Both the position numbers and the translations under genes were made by a program. The notes under the pieces are model-generated. The model was not told where the DNA came from. It worked only from the letters and a program-made list of their open reading frames with translations, and did not search any database. From Streptomyces diastaticus subsp. diastaticus (GTDB lineage: Bacteria > Actinomycetota > Actinomycetes > Streptomycetales > Streptomycetaceae), in NCBI RefSeq assembly GCF_011170125.1, contig NZ_BLLN01000006.1, positions 21,424-85,423 on the forward strand: a stretch of DNA of 64,000 bases. Reading direction: 5' to 3'. Positions 11,905 through 20,352 of this stretch are shown here, piece after piece. Positions within the stretch are counted from its first letter, which is position 1. The number at the start of each line of letters is the position of its first letter.

Positions 11905-12738
11905 TCACGAGTGGGGACTCGGGGTGGCGGACACGTTCCGCAGCAGTGCTGCGGTCATCGCCAAGAGCGTCTCCGCCTCGGCGCGGTCGTAGGCGAAGTC
12001 GGCGGTGACCGGGTCGTTGTGCATGGCTCCGGATGTTTGGCTGTAGAGGGCGTCCTGGATGCGCCACCAGCGCTCGGTCTGGTTGCACTGGGCGGCGAGC
12101 TTCTTCGACCCGGGCCTGTCCCAGTCCACGTGGTGCTGAATCCACTCCAGCGCCCGCCGGATCTCCAGGATCGACGCCCGGATCTCCCCCGTGGTCAGCA
12201 GCCGCTGGGCTTCCCGCAGCAGCAGGCCGACCTCGGCGCGCTGCGGGTCGCCGAGCGGGAAGGGCACGGCCATCTCGAAGGCCGCGGACGGTCCGAGCTG
12301 TGCGATCTGCTGTTCCCAGGTGCTCTTGGCGACGGTGATGTGTTCCCTGACCTGGGCGCACCCCGGGTATCCGGCCGCCTGCGGCAGGGTGGCGTCGAGG
12401 TCGATCTCGAACCGGACGTCCCCGGTGCGGGCCTCCTCGATCGCGTGGACCTGCAGCGATGTCAGCGGGAACACCAGGTTCACCCGGTGGACCGTCACGA
12501 GGGGGGTGTACGCGAGGTTCGCCGTGATGCGGCCAAGCCGGGACCGCTGCGCAGGAGCGGCGCCGAAGCCGAACAGCTCCGCCTCCAGGGCGAGGATCTT
12601 CCCGGCCTCGGCGAACGGCGAGACCCCGACGGCGAGCTGAACGCTCAGCTCGTGGCCGCCCAGCGTGCGGCGCAGCCACGTCTGGTCACCGTCGGCCGCC
12701 GTGGTGAACCGGATGTCGTCGAAGCGGAGTTCCTGCAT
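11905..12738 (-). CDS. Hypothetical protein with HEPN-like C-terminus
   Basis: The start at ATG 12738 (MQELRFDDIRFTT) has a strong GGGGGAG ribosome site and gives 277 residues; the frame is open upstream but unlike protein. The first 180 residues look beta-rich and compact. The C-terminal third is helical (LLLREAQRLLTTGEIRASI, then GAMHNDPVTADFAYDRAEAE and LLAMTAALL), an arrangement I associate with HEPN/abortive-infection-like proteins; this is by resemblance only. The strict R-x4-6-H ribonuclease motif is not clear, so any enzymatic role is uncertain. Confidence 0.7.
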   Translation of the reverse strand: MQELRFDDIRFTTAADGDQTWLRRTLGGHELSVQLAVGVSPFAEAGKILALEAELFGFGAAPAQRSRLGRITANLAYTPLVTVHRVNLVFPLTSLQVHAIEEARTGDVRFEIDLDATLPQAAGYPGCAQVREHITVAKSTWEQQIAQLGPSAAFEMAVPFPLGDPQRAEVGLLLREAQRLLTTGEIRASILEIRRALEWIQHHVDWDRPGSKKLAAQCNQTERWWRIQDALYSQTSGAMHNDPVTADFAYDRAEAETLLAMTAALLRNVSATPSPHS

Positions 12739-13313
12739 GGCTCCCCCAAGGGCGTGAACGAACCGCTGATTCTGCCGGGCCGAGCGCCGGCCCGCCGCCG
12801 GTTCTCCGTGGGACTCGTCTTGCGCGGCCTTCTCGGCGTCGTGCGGGGGGGGCGACCCGGGGTGAAGCCCGGGGGCGCTGCACCGCGGTGCAGCTCCTCC
12901 GTCCGCCACGCGGCCGCCGAACGCTGGCCGCGCGAGCTCGGCGAACTCCCCCGAACCGGACCGGCCGGGATCGTCCACCCGCTTGCCGTCGCCAAGGCGC
13001 GCGCCGGCGCCTCAGTCGAACAGGCGCTCACTTTCGCCCGGATTCGTTGCCAGTTTCCACGAGGCGTACGAGCCAGAGAGGGGCGCACGCTCGGGCGCGC
13101 CATGGGGTCGCACCGCCCGCCCCCAGGGAAGCCAGATTGAGTGATTCGACACCTGATGGGCGTATTGCCCTTTCATTTGCGACCGATTCCGCTCAAAACT
13201 GCACGGATCTCGCGGAAGCGTTCAACTCGCCGATCGGCGTTGACTGATGGGCATCGACGCCCGCACCGCTACGCACCGGCGTCGAGCGAGCGCGTTAGGT
13301 AGTACATTCCGAT
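12739..13313. other. Intergenic with probable promoter
   Basis: No supported gene lies here. Near the right end, GTTAGGTAGTACATTCC (about 13294-13310) could contain the -10 region of a promoter for the plus-strand genes that follow, just before the paired hairpins at 13314-13381. I cannot define a -35 box with confidence. Confidence 0.35.
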
Positions 13314-13381
13314 CCCCGGTTCTTCGCCGGGGAACGGCAAAGACCCCGGCTGCTCGTTGGCTGACTCGCTCACCGGGGTCT
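13314..13381 (+). promoter_or_regulatory. Two tandem hairpins in a 5' leader
   Basis: The first hairpin is CCCCGG-N7-CCGGGG (13314-13332); the second is AGACCCCGG-N23-CCGGGGTCT (13341-13381). They precede the small gene at 13432 by 50 bases. The second resembles the hairpin at 15519-15562 in front of the Abi-like gene. They may be an attenuator, a structured regulatory RNA or simply a terminator of upstream transcription. Confidence 0.5.
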
Positions 13382-13431
13382 CTTGTCGCTCTGCAACGCC
13401 AGCTCCAACCGAAGACCGAAAGAGGACCCTC

Positions 13432-13710
13432 ATGTTGCGCTGCCGTCTTGCCGGTCTCCTTGCACGCTCCGAAGTGCGTGCCGGGAAACTCAGCGGCGAA
13501 CGTATCATCCCTGCTCCGCGCGCAGTTCAAACGTCCCAGTGGGATGCCACGGCTGTCACGCTGCGCGGGAGCATGATCGTCGTCGCGCTTTTCGCGCCTC
13601 TTCTCGCCGCCGCGGACGCTCTCGGCCCCCGGGAGCTGCCCTACCTGACCCTGGGCGTGACAGCCGCGCACGGATCGTCGCTGGTCCACCGGCGGGTCCG
13701 CCGCCGCTGA
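13432..13710 (+). CDS. Small hypothetical membrane-associated protein
   Basis: ATG 13432 is preceded by GAAAGAGGA and gives 92 residues. The N-terminal half is basic; the segment around residues 47-62 (MIVVALFAPLLAAADAL) is a possible single membrane helix, followed by a basic tail ending HRRVRRR. A second in-frame ATG at the hydrophobic segment would give a 45-residue peptide. I recognise no family. The gene stands alone between the hairpin leader and the HTH regulators, and it may not be real. Confidence 0.45.
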   Translation: MLRCRLAGLLARSEVRAGKLSGERIIPAPRAVQTSQWDATAVTLRGSMIVVALFAPLLAAADALGPRELPYLTLGVTAAHGSSLVHRRVRRR

Positions 13711-13839
13711 CCCGCCAGGACGGGGTGGCGGGCCTTCCCGCCTCCCCCGCCAAGCCCCGGCCCCACCCCGGCTCCAGCACGCCGTCGCTGCCCGCTGGGC
13801 GGGCAAAGATGCCCGCCCAGCACCCCGAAAGAGGTCAAA

Positions 13840-14766
13840 GTGTCCACCCGTTCGCACCCCGAGCCCCAGCCGCCCCGGCCGGGACCCGCAGTCGACGGCG
13901 CCCGCGCCACCCGCTGCAAAGCGGCCCTCCGCGAGATCGCCGAGGACCACGCCGCACTCGGCGCCGAGCTCGCCCGCATGATGTCCATCGACGCCCCCAC
14001 CACCGACCAGGCCACCGTCGTCCTGGAGATGGAACGCCTCAGCCAGAAGGCTCTCGGCATCCTCGTGGTGCGCCAGCGCTCCGAGGGCAAGTCGCTCACC
14101 GAACTCGCGCCCCTCTTCGGGCTGAGCACCGACCGGCTCCGCAAGAAGTACAACCCCAGAACGGTCGACAAGAACCTCCAGTCCCACAAGCCCCGCCGCC
14201 GGAGGCCCACGAGTCCGCAGCCGACCACCGAGGAGCTGCCCGTCCCGGACAACCCGCTGTACCTGCCGCTTCAGCGCCTGGCCTCTGCCCTCACCCGCAT
14301 GAAAGCAGAGGCGGGCGTGTCCCAGCGGGAACTGGCCGCCGGCATGCACGTCCACCCCTCCTACGTTTCGCGCATGCTCTCCGGCAACCGCCAGCCCACC
14401 TGGCAGCACGTCCAGGTCATCGCGGGCCTGTGCGGTAAAGACCCGGCCCGGATCAGGCCGCTGTGGGACGCGGCCACCAGCACCCAGCCCCGCCACAAAG
14501 ACGCTGCTCTCTACCTGCGCACCTACCTGCAAGCCCTGCGGTACGCAGCCGGAGAGCCCACGATCGCCGACATCCTCAACTCCGCGGGGCAGTCCCTCAC
14601 CGAGCCCGAACTACGCCAGGCCCTGCACGGCCCCGGCGTCCCTTCGCGGAACGCCGTCAGCCGGGTCACCACGGTGCTCCACGGCCTCCCCGAGTTCGCG
14701 CTCCCGGTGTGGACCCGCGCACGCTCAGCCGGTGAAACCATGCTCTCCGCGGAGGCGTTCGGATGA
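13840..14766 (+). CDS. Two-HTH transcriptional regulator (sigma-like plus XRE)
   Basis: The GTG start with GAAAGAGGT gives 308 residues. Residues about 85-105 (GKSLTELAPLFGLSTDRLRK) form a helix-turn-helix like sigma region 4. Residues 147-203 (MKAEAGVSQRELAAGM, then HPSYVSRMLSGNRQPTW) form a typical XRE/Cro helix-turn-helix. The remaining C-terminal 100 residues are helical and of unknown role. It overlaps the next gene by four bases (ATGA), so both are expected to be co-produced. The combination suggests a DNA-binding regulator of this accessory region; its targets are unknown. Confidence 0.75.
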   Translation: MSTRSHPEPQPPRPGPAVDGARATRCKAALREIAEDHAALGAELARMMSIDAPTTDQATVVLEMERLSQKALGILVVRQRSEGKSLTELAPLFGLSTDRLRKKYNPRTVDKNLQSHKPRRRRPTSPQPTTEELPVPDNPLYLPLQRLASALTRMKAEAGVSQRELAAGMHVHPSYVSRMLSGNRQPTWQHVQVIAGLCGKDPARIRPLWDAATSTQPRHKDAALYLRTYLQALRYAAGEPTIADILNSAGQSLTEPELRQALHGPGVPSRNAVSRVTTVLHGLPEFALPVWTRARSAGETMLSAEAFG

Positions 14767-15242
14767 CCACCCCAGACAGGATCAAGTCCGTGAAGGTCCT
14801 CACCAACGGCTACTACGCCTTCTACGACCTTCACCGCCCCGTCTACCACGCCTACGCCGCCGCGCATCTGCCGCCCGAGGAAGCGCAGATCGCCGTCGGC
14901 ATGACCTTTGCCGTCGTCGTGGAGAACTGGACGAGCGTGGTCACCGAACGGCACCCGGCCCGCTGGGCGTGGAGCCACCACACTCGCACCGTCGCCCGCC
15001 GCTGCGGTCACACCCCCACCGCCATCGAGGTCACACGCCTCCTCCACGACGACCTGCACATGACCATCGACCAGATCGCCACCGTCACCGGAACAGACCG
15101 TGCGGCCGTCCTTGCGCACCTGGTCGCCGCCGACCGGGCGGTCGCGCCGCACAGGCGCCGTCCCCGGCCCCGCGCCCGACCGTCCGTCTCGCCGGAAGAG
15201 CGCTGGCGCAACGCATTCCGGCTTCGCACGGCCACAGCGTGA
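14763..15242 (+). CDS. Small HTH protein coupled to the XRE regulator
   Basis: 159 residues, translationally coupled to the gene before it. The N-terminal 75 residues are helical (ALL-alpha, with YYAFYDLHRPVYHAYAAAHL), reminiscent of sigma region 2. Residues 95-122 (MTIDQIATVTGTDRAAVLAH) are a sigma-region-4-like helix-turn-helix. The C-terminal tail is Arg/Pro-rich. It may be a small sigma-like or accessory DNA-binding factor. A strong terminator follows 5 bases after the stop. Confidence 0.7.
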   Translation: MTTPDRIKSVKVLTNGYYAFYDLHRPVYHAYAAAHLPPEEAQIAVGMTFAVVVENWTSVVTERHPARWAWSHHTRTVARRCGHTPTAIEVTRLLHDDLHMTIDQIATVTGTDRAAVLAHLVAADRAVAPHRRRPRPRARPSVSPEERWRNAFRLRTATA

Positions 15243-15247
15243 ACATC

Positions 15248-15281
15248 TGCCTCCCGTCAGCGGGCCCCCTGACGGGAGGCA
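15248..15281 (+). terminator. Strong intrinsic terminator
   Basis: A perfect 13-bp stem TGCCTCCCGTCAG / CTGACGGGAGGCA with an 8-base loop, immediately after the two-gene regulator operon. Confidence 0.9.
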
Positions 15282-15518
15282 GGCCAGCGCCTCGCCCGCG
15301 GTCTCACACCAAGGCTCCGCCGGTCGACGCGCTGGTCCCGGGCGGCCTGGGGGTCGGCCCGCGATGCGGACGTCGCGCGGTTGGGCGGGTAGCACGGCGG
15401 GTCAGGGGTCTCATGGTGTGTAAGAGCTTCGCCGTGGCGTCCACGGCCGCCACTTCGGCGGGGACGTTGGGTTTCTTGGCGGCGGGCGGTGGCCTGCACC
15501 GGGCCCGGAAAAAGTCTT
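15282..15518. other. Intergenic upstream of the Abi-like gene
   Basis: No supported gene. It presumably contains the promoter for the transcript that begins before the hairpin at 15519; I cannot identify clear promoter boxes. Confidence 0.35.
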
Positions 15519-15562
15519 AGCCCCGGCGACTTGACCACAAGGGTCAGCGGTCCACCGGGGCT
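15519..15562 (+). promoter_or_regulatory. Hairpin leader before the Abi-like gene
   Basis: Outer stem AGCCCCGG / CCGGGGCT (15519-15526 and 15555-15562) encloses an inner stem TGACC-acaa-GGGTCA. It ends 40 bases before the GTG start of the Abi-like gene. Structured RNAs upstream of Abi-family genes are known in other bacteria (the abiF RNA motif); whether this is such an RNA is inference. Confidence 0.5.
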
Positions 15563-15602
15563 TCTCACCGAGAACTATACCCGAATCCGAAGGAGGAACA
15601 AC

Positions 15603-16301
15603 GTGACGCACGTTTCCCCGGCCCCCGGCGCCGGCCCGTGGGTGGAGGCCTGGCTGAGCCCGGCCCGCTTCGGGGTGTACCTGTACGAGACCGGCGGCGA
15701 CCGCGCTCGGGCGCTGGAGCTCTACCAGTGGAACAGCGAGCTGTCGTGCGCGGTGCTTCGCGACCTCGGGCACTTCGAGGTGGCGCTGCGCAACGCCTAC
15801 GCCACGGCGCTGGACGCGACCTGGTCGGGGCCCTGGCACTGGCTCGACGACCCGGCGAGTCCGCTGCGGGCCCCGCTGCTGCGTACCAAGCGCGGCGGGC
15901 CGCGCGGTCCGCGGCAGGTCGACATCAACGACAAGCCCCGGCGGGCCATCGACGCCGCGCGCAGCCGGTACGGCGTCCAGGCGCTGCCGGGGAAGATCAT
16001 CGCGGATCTGTCGCTGGGCCTGTGGCGGTACCTGTCCTCCTCGGCTCACGAGAAGACGTTGTGGGTGCCGCACCTCCACCGGGCCTTCCCGGCGGGAACC
16101 AACCGCGCCACGGTCGACCGGAAGATCGGCGATCTGCACGGGCTGCGCAACCGTGCCGCGCACTGGGAGCCGCTGCTGGCGGCGCCGCTGGCCCGCCGTA
16201 TGGGGGACCTGGTGTGGGTGGCTGGGCTGCTCAGTCCGGAGCTGGCCGACTTCGTCCAGCATCACAGCGAGGTCGCCGTGTTGCTGGCGAAGCGCCCGTG
16301 A
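15603..16301 (+). CDS. Abi-family (HEPN) abortive-infection-like protein
   Basis: GTG 15603 follows GGAGGA at good spacing and gives 232 residues. The sequence WVEAWLSPARFGVYLYETGG and ALELYQWNSELSCAVLRDLG, then HFEVALRNAYATAL, is typical of the Abi_2/AbiD-F-like family, and HGLRNRAAHWE contains an R-x4-H HEPN motif (RNRAAH), the usual RNase active site. Such proteins can cut RNA upon phage infection and stop growth; here that is inferred from family. It is followed after about 200 bases by a Ser/Thr kinase gene on the same strand. Confidence 0.8.
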   Translation: MTHVSPAPGAGPWVEAWLSPARFGVYLYETGGDRARALELYQWNSELSCAVLRDLGHFEVALRNAYATALDATWSGPWHWLDDPASPLRAPLLRTKRGGPRGPRQVDINDKPRRAIDAARSRYGVQALPGKIIADLSLGLWRYLSSSAHEKTLWVPHLHRAFPAGTNRATVDRKIGDLHGLRNRAAHWEPLLAAPLARRMGDLVWVAGLLSPELADFVQHHSEVAVLLAKRP

Positions 16302-16501
16302 CGCTGGTCGGGCCGCTGTCCGGCGCGGAGCGCTCGGGCGCGGCCTCCTCCGGCGTCGCCGCACCGCGCGCCGGTTCCGTCCCAGGTCAGCGGGGGGCCG
16401 GGGGTGTTTTCGTAGGCTGTGCCCTGACGCCGGCCCGCTCGCGGTTCCGGCGCGTCGAGCGGACCGCCCCTTGCAGAGGGGTCGGCCGGAAGGAGGGCGT
16501 C

Positions 16502-18010
16502 ATGCACGGCACCACGCTCGCGGGCCGTTACCGGCTGGTCGGTCTCCTGGGCGCTGGCGGGATGGGCCAGGTCTGGCGGGCGGTCGACGAGCGTCTCGGC
16601 CGCACGGTGGCGGTGAAGGTGCTGGCCCGGCCCGAGGACGAGGCCCTGGTGCTGCGGCTGGACAGTGAAGCGCGGGCCGCGGCGGCCCTGAGCGATCCGC
16701 ATGTGGTGGCCGTCCACGATGTCGGCGAGGCGCCGGTGGACGGCAGCCGGGTCGTCTACCTGGTGATGGAGCTGGTCGAGGGACGTTCACTGGGCGAGGT
16801 CCTGGCCGAAGGCCTCCCGGCGGTCGGCGACGTCATGGCGTGGGGAGGGCAGATCTGCCGCGGCCTTCACGCCGCCCACCGGGCCGGGGTGGTGCACCGC
16901 GACATCAAGCCCGCGAACATCCTGCTCACCGCGGACGGGCGGGTGAAGGTCTGCGACTTCGGGATCGCGCGACGCGCCGACGCGCTCGGGCACCCGCTCA
17001 CCGGAACCGGCGCGGTGATCGGCACTCCCTCGTACATGTCTCCGGAGCAGGCCCGTGGCGACGCGGTGATCGGTGCGGGCAGCGACCTGTACTCGCTGGG
17101 GTGCCTGCTCTACGAGCTGCTGACTGGCGAGCCGCCGTTCCCCGGCGGCGGGTGGCCGGTGCTGGCGCAGCATCTGAATCAGGTCCCGGCCCCCGTCCGC
17201 TCCCGCCGGCCTGAAGTACCCGCCGAGCTCGACCGACTGGTGGCGGAGCTGCTGCGCAAGGACCCGCGGCGCCGGCCCGCGGACGCGTCCGAGGTCGCAC
17301 GGCGCCTTCACGCCCTGCGGACGCCAGCCGCCGCGGCCACCGTGCCGGCGACCGCCGTCGTGACGCCGCCCGCCCACCTCCGCACGGTCCCCGCCGCCAC
17401 CTCCCCGCCAGCGTCGACGGCGCCCTCCGCTGGTACGGAGAGTGCGGCCAGCGGGCCCGGGCGCTCGGCGGCCTGGCGGGCCGGGGCGCTGACCGGCGTC
17501 CTGGTCGGCGGGCAGCTGACGTTGCTCACCGCCGTTCCCGGCCTCCTCGCCGGTCTGCTGGGCCTGCTGGCCGGCGTATGCGTCGCGGTCGGCTCGCGTA
17601 TGGAGGCGCGGACATCCGACGGTGATCAGCCGGACGGGCAGGGAAGCGTCGTCGGGGTGTTCGCGGCGATGCTGATCGCCGCGGCCTTGATGGTCGCTCT
17701 GCTGGTGTGGAGCCCGGCGCCCTGGTGGGCGGCGGTGCTGGCCGGCACGGTGACCGGGCCAGTGATCGTGGCGGCCACGGCCGGCGTGCGGGCCCTGGTC
17801 GAGCAGGTGCTGCGCCGGGGTGGGGCGGAGGCAGAGCTCGCCGCCACCGCGGGCCTGTTCAGCGGCGCCGTGGGGTGCGCGCTGACCGCTGCCTCAGTGC
17901 ACGGGTCCGTCGCGGGCGCCGTCGCGATCGGGGCCGGTTCCTGGGTGGCGAGCAGCCTGGCCGTTGGAGCGCTCCTTCCCGCGCCCCACCCGCGCCCCCG
18001 GCACCTGTAG
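16502..18010 (+). CDS. Membrane Ser/Thr protein kinase (PknB-type)
   Basis: ATG 16502 has a strong GGAAGGAGG site and gives 502 residues. The kinase domain covers residues 10-275: glycine loop GAGGMGQVW, catalytic Lys39 (VAVKVL), HRDIKPAN (Asp134), DFG (152-154) and the APE equivalent SPEQAR. A Pro/Ala/Thr-rich linker (about 278-320) joins it to a C-terminal region with four or five hydrophobic helices (about 325-490), unlike the usual single helix plus PASTA repeats. It therefore signals from the membrane, but the sensed signal is unknown. A hairpin follows at 18054. Confidence 0.9.
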   Translation: MHGTTLAGRYRLVGLLGAGGMGQVWRAVDERLGRTVAVKVLARPEDEALVLRLDSEARAAAALSDPHVVAVHDVGEAPVDGSRVVYLVMELVEGRSLGEVLAEGLPAVGDVMAWGGQICRGLHAAHRAGVVHRDIKPANILLTADGRVKVCDFGIARRADALGHPLTGTGAVIGTPSYMSPEQARGDAVIGAGSDLYSLGCLLYELLTGEPPFPGGGWPVLAQHLNQVPAPVRSRRPEVPAELDRLVAELLRKDPRRRPADASEVARRLHALRTPAAAATVPATAVVTPPAHLRTVPAATSPPASTAPSAGTESAASGPGRSAAWRAGALTGVLVGGQLTLLTAVPGLLAGLLGLLAGVCVAVGSRMEARTSDGDQPDGQGSVVGVFAAMLIAAALMVALLVWSPAPWWAAVLAGTVTGPVIVAATAGVRALVEQVLRRGGAEAELAATAGLFSGAVGCALTAASVHGSVAGAVAIGAGSWVASSLAVGALLPAPHPRPRHL

Positions 18011-18053
18011 GCCGCGCCTCGACCAGTGCGCCAGTCATGTGCCGGAACTGGGT

Positions 18054-18099
18054 AAGACCGCGTTACCGCCGACCGTCCCTGGCGGAGGCTAGCGGTCTT
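18054..18099 (+). terminator. Hairpin after the kinase gene
   Basis: AAGACCGC (18054-18061) pairs with GCGGTCTT (18092-18099); an inner CCGCC/GGCGG pairing extends the structure. It lies 44 bases after the kinase stop. Confidence 0.6.
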
Positions 18100-18526
18100 C
18101 GTCGTCCGGAGTGTCGGGCTCCTCGTCCGAAGAGGCTTCCGCCGGGTCGATGCCCACCACAGGGCTCCCTCCGCCCACCGGCGCCTCGCAGCCAGCCACT
18201 TCCTGCGCGGCCTGCCCTACGGCGGCGGCCCCCTCGTCATCACCCTCCTCGGAGGCCGGGAGTGCCGAGCCGAACCCGGCTTGACCCGCGCCCTCTACTC
18301 GGCCAGGCGCCGACAGGGTGGTGTGCTGGGCCTCGGCGGGAGGGGTTTCCGCCGCGGCCTGGCGTACGGCGCCAGCACCCTCGTCATCACCCTCCTCGGC
18401 ATCTGGCTCCAGCGCTAACGGCGACCGCAGGCTGGGGGCCGGGAGCGCCGAGCCGGCTTGACCCGCGCCCTCTGCTCGGCCAGGCGGGGGCGTCGGCCTT
18501 GCTCTGCTCGCGGTGCGGGGTTCCTC
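18100..18526. repeat. Gene-free stretch with a duplicated segment
   Basis: Two related copies lie at about 18201-18309 and 18352-18486. Both contain CTCGTCATCACCCTCCTCGG and, after it, GGCTTGACCCGCGCCCTCT followed by CTCGGCCAGGCG. In one frame on the plus strand both read a short membrane-peptide-like motif (RGL-YG---LVITLLG), the second ending in IWLQR and a stop. No start codon is available in that frame, so I call it a decayed, duplicated small-gene tail. Confidence 0.5.
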
Positions 18527-19015
18527 TCAGTCGCGTGAGCCGGGACGGCGCGGGGGGTGACCGACATCGGTGCTCGTCCGTGTCGCCAGGGCGTCGGCGG
18601 GGCCGAAGTCGCCCAGCTCGATGGCCAGCAGTGCACGGACGAACGCGGTGGGAGTGATCCAGTCGGTGCGGGCCTGGAAGGTTCGGTAGACGTTGCCGAT
18701 GGAGTACCGGGCGCGGTGGGCGCAGCCCGCCAGGACGCATTTTCCTTCGGAGGCGAGCGCGAGCCGCTTGAAGGCTTCTTCCTTGGGCGGGGTCGTCTGG
18801 GCGTCGCAGCCGAGGTGGTCCAGGGTGATGTGGTGGTGAGCGGTGCTCGTCTCGATGGTGAGGCGGCCGCCGCCGGGAGTGATGTAGCGGCCCGGGGCCG
18901 CAGTGTCGTACGGGTGGATGCGAGGGAGGCTTAGTTCCCTGCGGTGCAGCGGCGGAAGGCCATCGAACCTTGTGTATGGGCCTGCCGCCCCGTGCGGGTT
19001 GTTCTCGGTGCTCAC
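18527..19015 (-). CDS. Hypothetical protein, 162 residues
   Basis: Soluble, begins MSTENNPHGAAGPYTRFDGL. It has a His-rich segment (TSTAHHHITLDHLGCD, about 57-72) and two cysteines followed by histidine (CVLAGCAHRARYS, near 93-105), which could bind metal. I recognise no family. It lies 137 bases downstream of the SWIM protein gene on the same strand and is probably in the same transcription unit. Confidence 0.6.
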   Translation of the reverse strand: MSTENNPHGAAGPYTRFDGLPPLHRRELSLPRIHPYDTAAPGRYITPGGGRLTIETSTAHHHITLDHLGCDAQTTPPKEEAFKRLALASEGKCVLAGCAHRARYSIGNVYRTFQARTDWITPTAFVRALLAIELGDFGPADALATRTSTDVGHPPRRPGSRD

Positions 19016-19152
19016 TGCGTCTCGTCCTTATTACGGTCTCGGGATCAGATGTCACGTTCGGCGGGCTGGCCAGCTGCGGCCCGTCGAGCAAGACCTGTCC
19101 GCGATCAGGTCGCGCGGCAGCCCAGGGGATGCTGGCGAGGGGGGACGGGTGT

Positions 19153-20352
19153 CTATCGGGTTCGGCGGTGAGGGCGGGCTGCGGCCCGGGCTGCCTGGTA
19201 GGCCAGTGCGGGGTCCGGGGATGGGCCGGGTGCTGGTTGCCACGTTCCGTACGGCGCGAAGTACGGGTGCCAGCGGCCGTCGGGTCCGTAGCGGAGCTGG
19301 ACGCCGGCGGCCTGGTCGGTGAGCCGGTTGTCCTCGCATTCGACGATGGCGGTGGGGGCCGGCCGCAGAGGCTGGATGGCGGCCTGGGCTCGGGCGAGGC
19401 CGTCGTGGTCGAGGTCGTAGCGATGGAGGTATGCGGCGGCTCCGGCGGTACCGCCGTGGGTGTGGGCGAGGGAGAGGTGTCCCATGGCGACGGTGTCGAG
19501 GCCGAGCTGTTCCATGGCGGCCTGGCGGTAGGGGGCGCCATGTTCGAGGGCGGTGAAGCGCGCGAGGTCGGTTCCTGCGTCGGGGCCGGCTGGCTGTTCG
19601 GAGCGGTCCAGGAGCGCCTGAGCGCGGTGAGCGGCGTCGTCGACCAGGGCGCCGAGGGCGGCAAGGCCGGGCAGCGGCGCGGGAGGCGGCGGTGGCCCGG
19701 CGGGCAAGACCGGGTGTGCGGCGGTGAGGTCGAGGTCGACGGGGTCGGGCATGGGCGTGCGGGGTTGCTGCTGTGCGGGGACGAGGACGGCCGGGGCGGG
19801 GGCAAGGTGGTTGGACTGCGGGTCCGCGCCCGGGGAGGCGGCGAGAAAGGCGTCGCCGGACTTGGCGGTGCGCACGGCCTTCCTGATGCGGTGGTAGGCG
19901 CGGCCGCGGAAGGTGAAGAGCGGTTCGACGGCCGAGCGGAGCCGTTCGGCGAGGAGGAGTCCGACGGCGACGGTGTGCGGGCACGGCCCGGTGGCTGGGG
20001 TGCAGGGGCAGGTGTGGGAGAAGTCCTGTGCTGAGGGGATCAGCGGGATGCCGGCGGTGTGGGCGGGGTCGGTGAGCTCGTCGCTGAGGCCGTGGTCGGA
20101 GGGGCGGGCGGCGAGGGCGGTTTCGATGCGCTTCCACTGCTCGGCGGAGAGTTCCTCGACGAGAAGGCGGGGGCGCACGGGCCGGCCGGTGGGCAGGTGG
20201 AACTTCGCGGTGGCGAAGCCCTGGTTGACGTTGAGCTGGGTGGCTTCTGCCGCGAGGAGGCGGCGCGCGGCGTGAACGGTCCCGGTGTCGGGGACGGTGG
20301 TGACGGCGGCGGTCAGGGCGCGGGCCCAGGCGTCGGTGGCGCGGGGGCTCAT
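19153..20352 (-). CDS. SWIM zinc-finger protein
   Basis: 399 residues. A SWIM-type zinc-binding motif is visible, C115-x-C117-x6-C124-x-H126 (TCPCTPATGPCPH), within a helical N-terminal domain; residues about 180-240 are a Pro/Ala-rich linker and the C-terminal 160 residues form a further conserved-looking domain. SWIM domains bind DNA or protein partners, and in Streptomyces stand-alone SWIM proteins often sit beside helicases, but no helicase is present here. Its ATG overlaps the end of a small upstream frame (ATGA). The function is unknown. Confidence 0.75.
   Translation of the reverse strand: MSPRATDAWARALTAAVTTVPDTGTVHAARRLLAAEATQLNVNQGFATAKFHLPTGRPVRPRLLVEELSAEQWKRIETALAARPSDHGLSDELTDPAHTAGIPLIPSAQDFSHTCPCTPATGPCPHTVAVGLLLAERLRSAVEPLFTFRGRAYHRIRKAVRTAKSGDAFLAASPGADPQSNHLAPAPAVLVPAQQQPRTPMPDPVDLDLTAAHPVLPAGPPPPPAPLPGLAALGALVDDAAHRAQALLDRSEQPAGPDAGTDLARFTALEHGAPYRQAAMEQLGLDTVAMGHLSLAHTHGGTAGAAAYLHRYDLDHDGLARAQAAIQPLRPAPTAIVECEDNRLTDQAAGVQLRYGPDGRWHPYFAPYGTWQPAPGPSPDPALAYQAARAAARPHRRTR

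Noticed and set aside
13222..14532. 436-residue minus-strand frame over the HTH regulator
   Set aside because: It is antisense to the gene at 13840-14766, which has a ribosome site, clear domains and coupling to the next gene.
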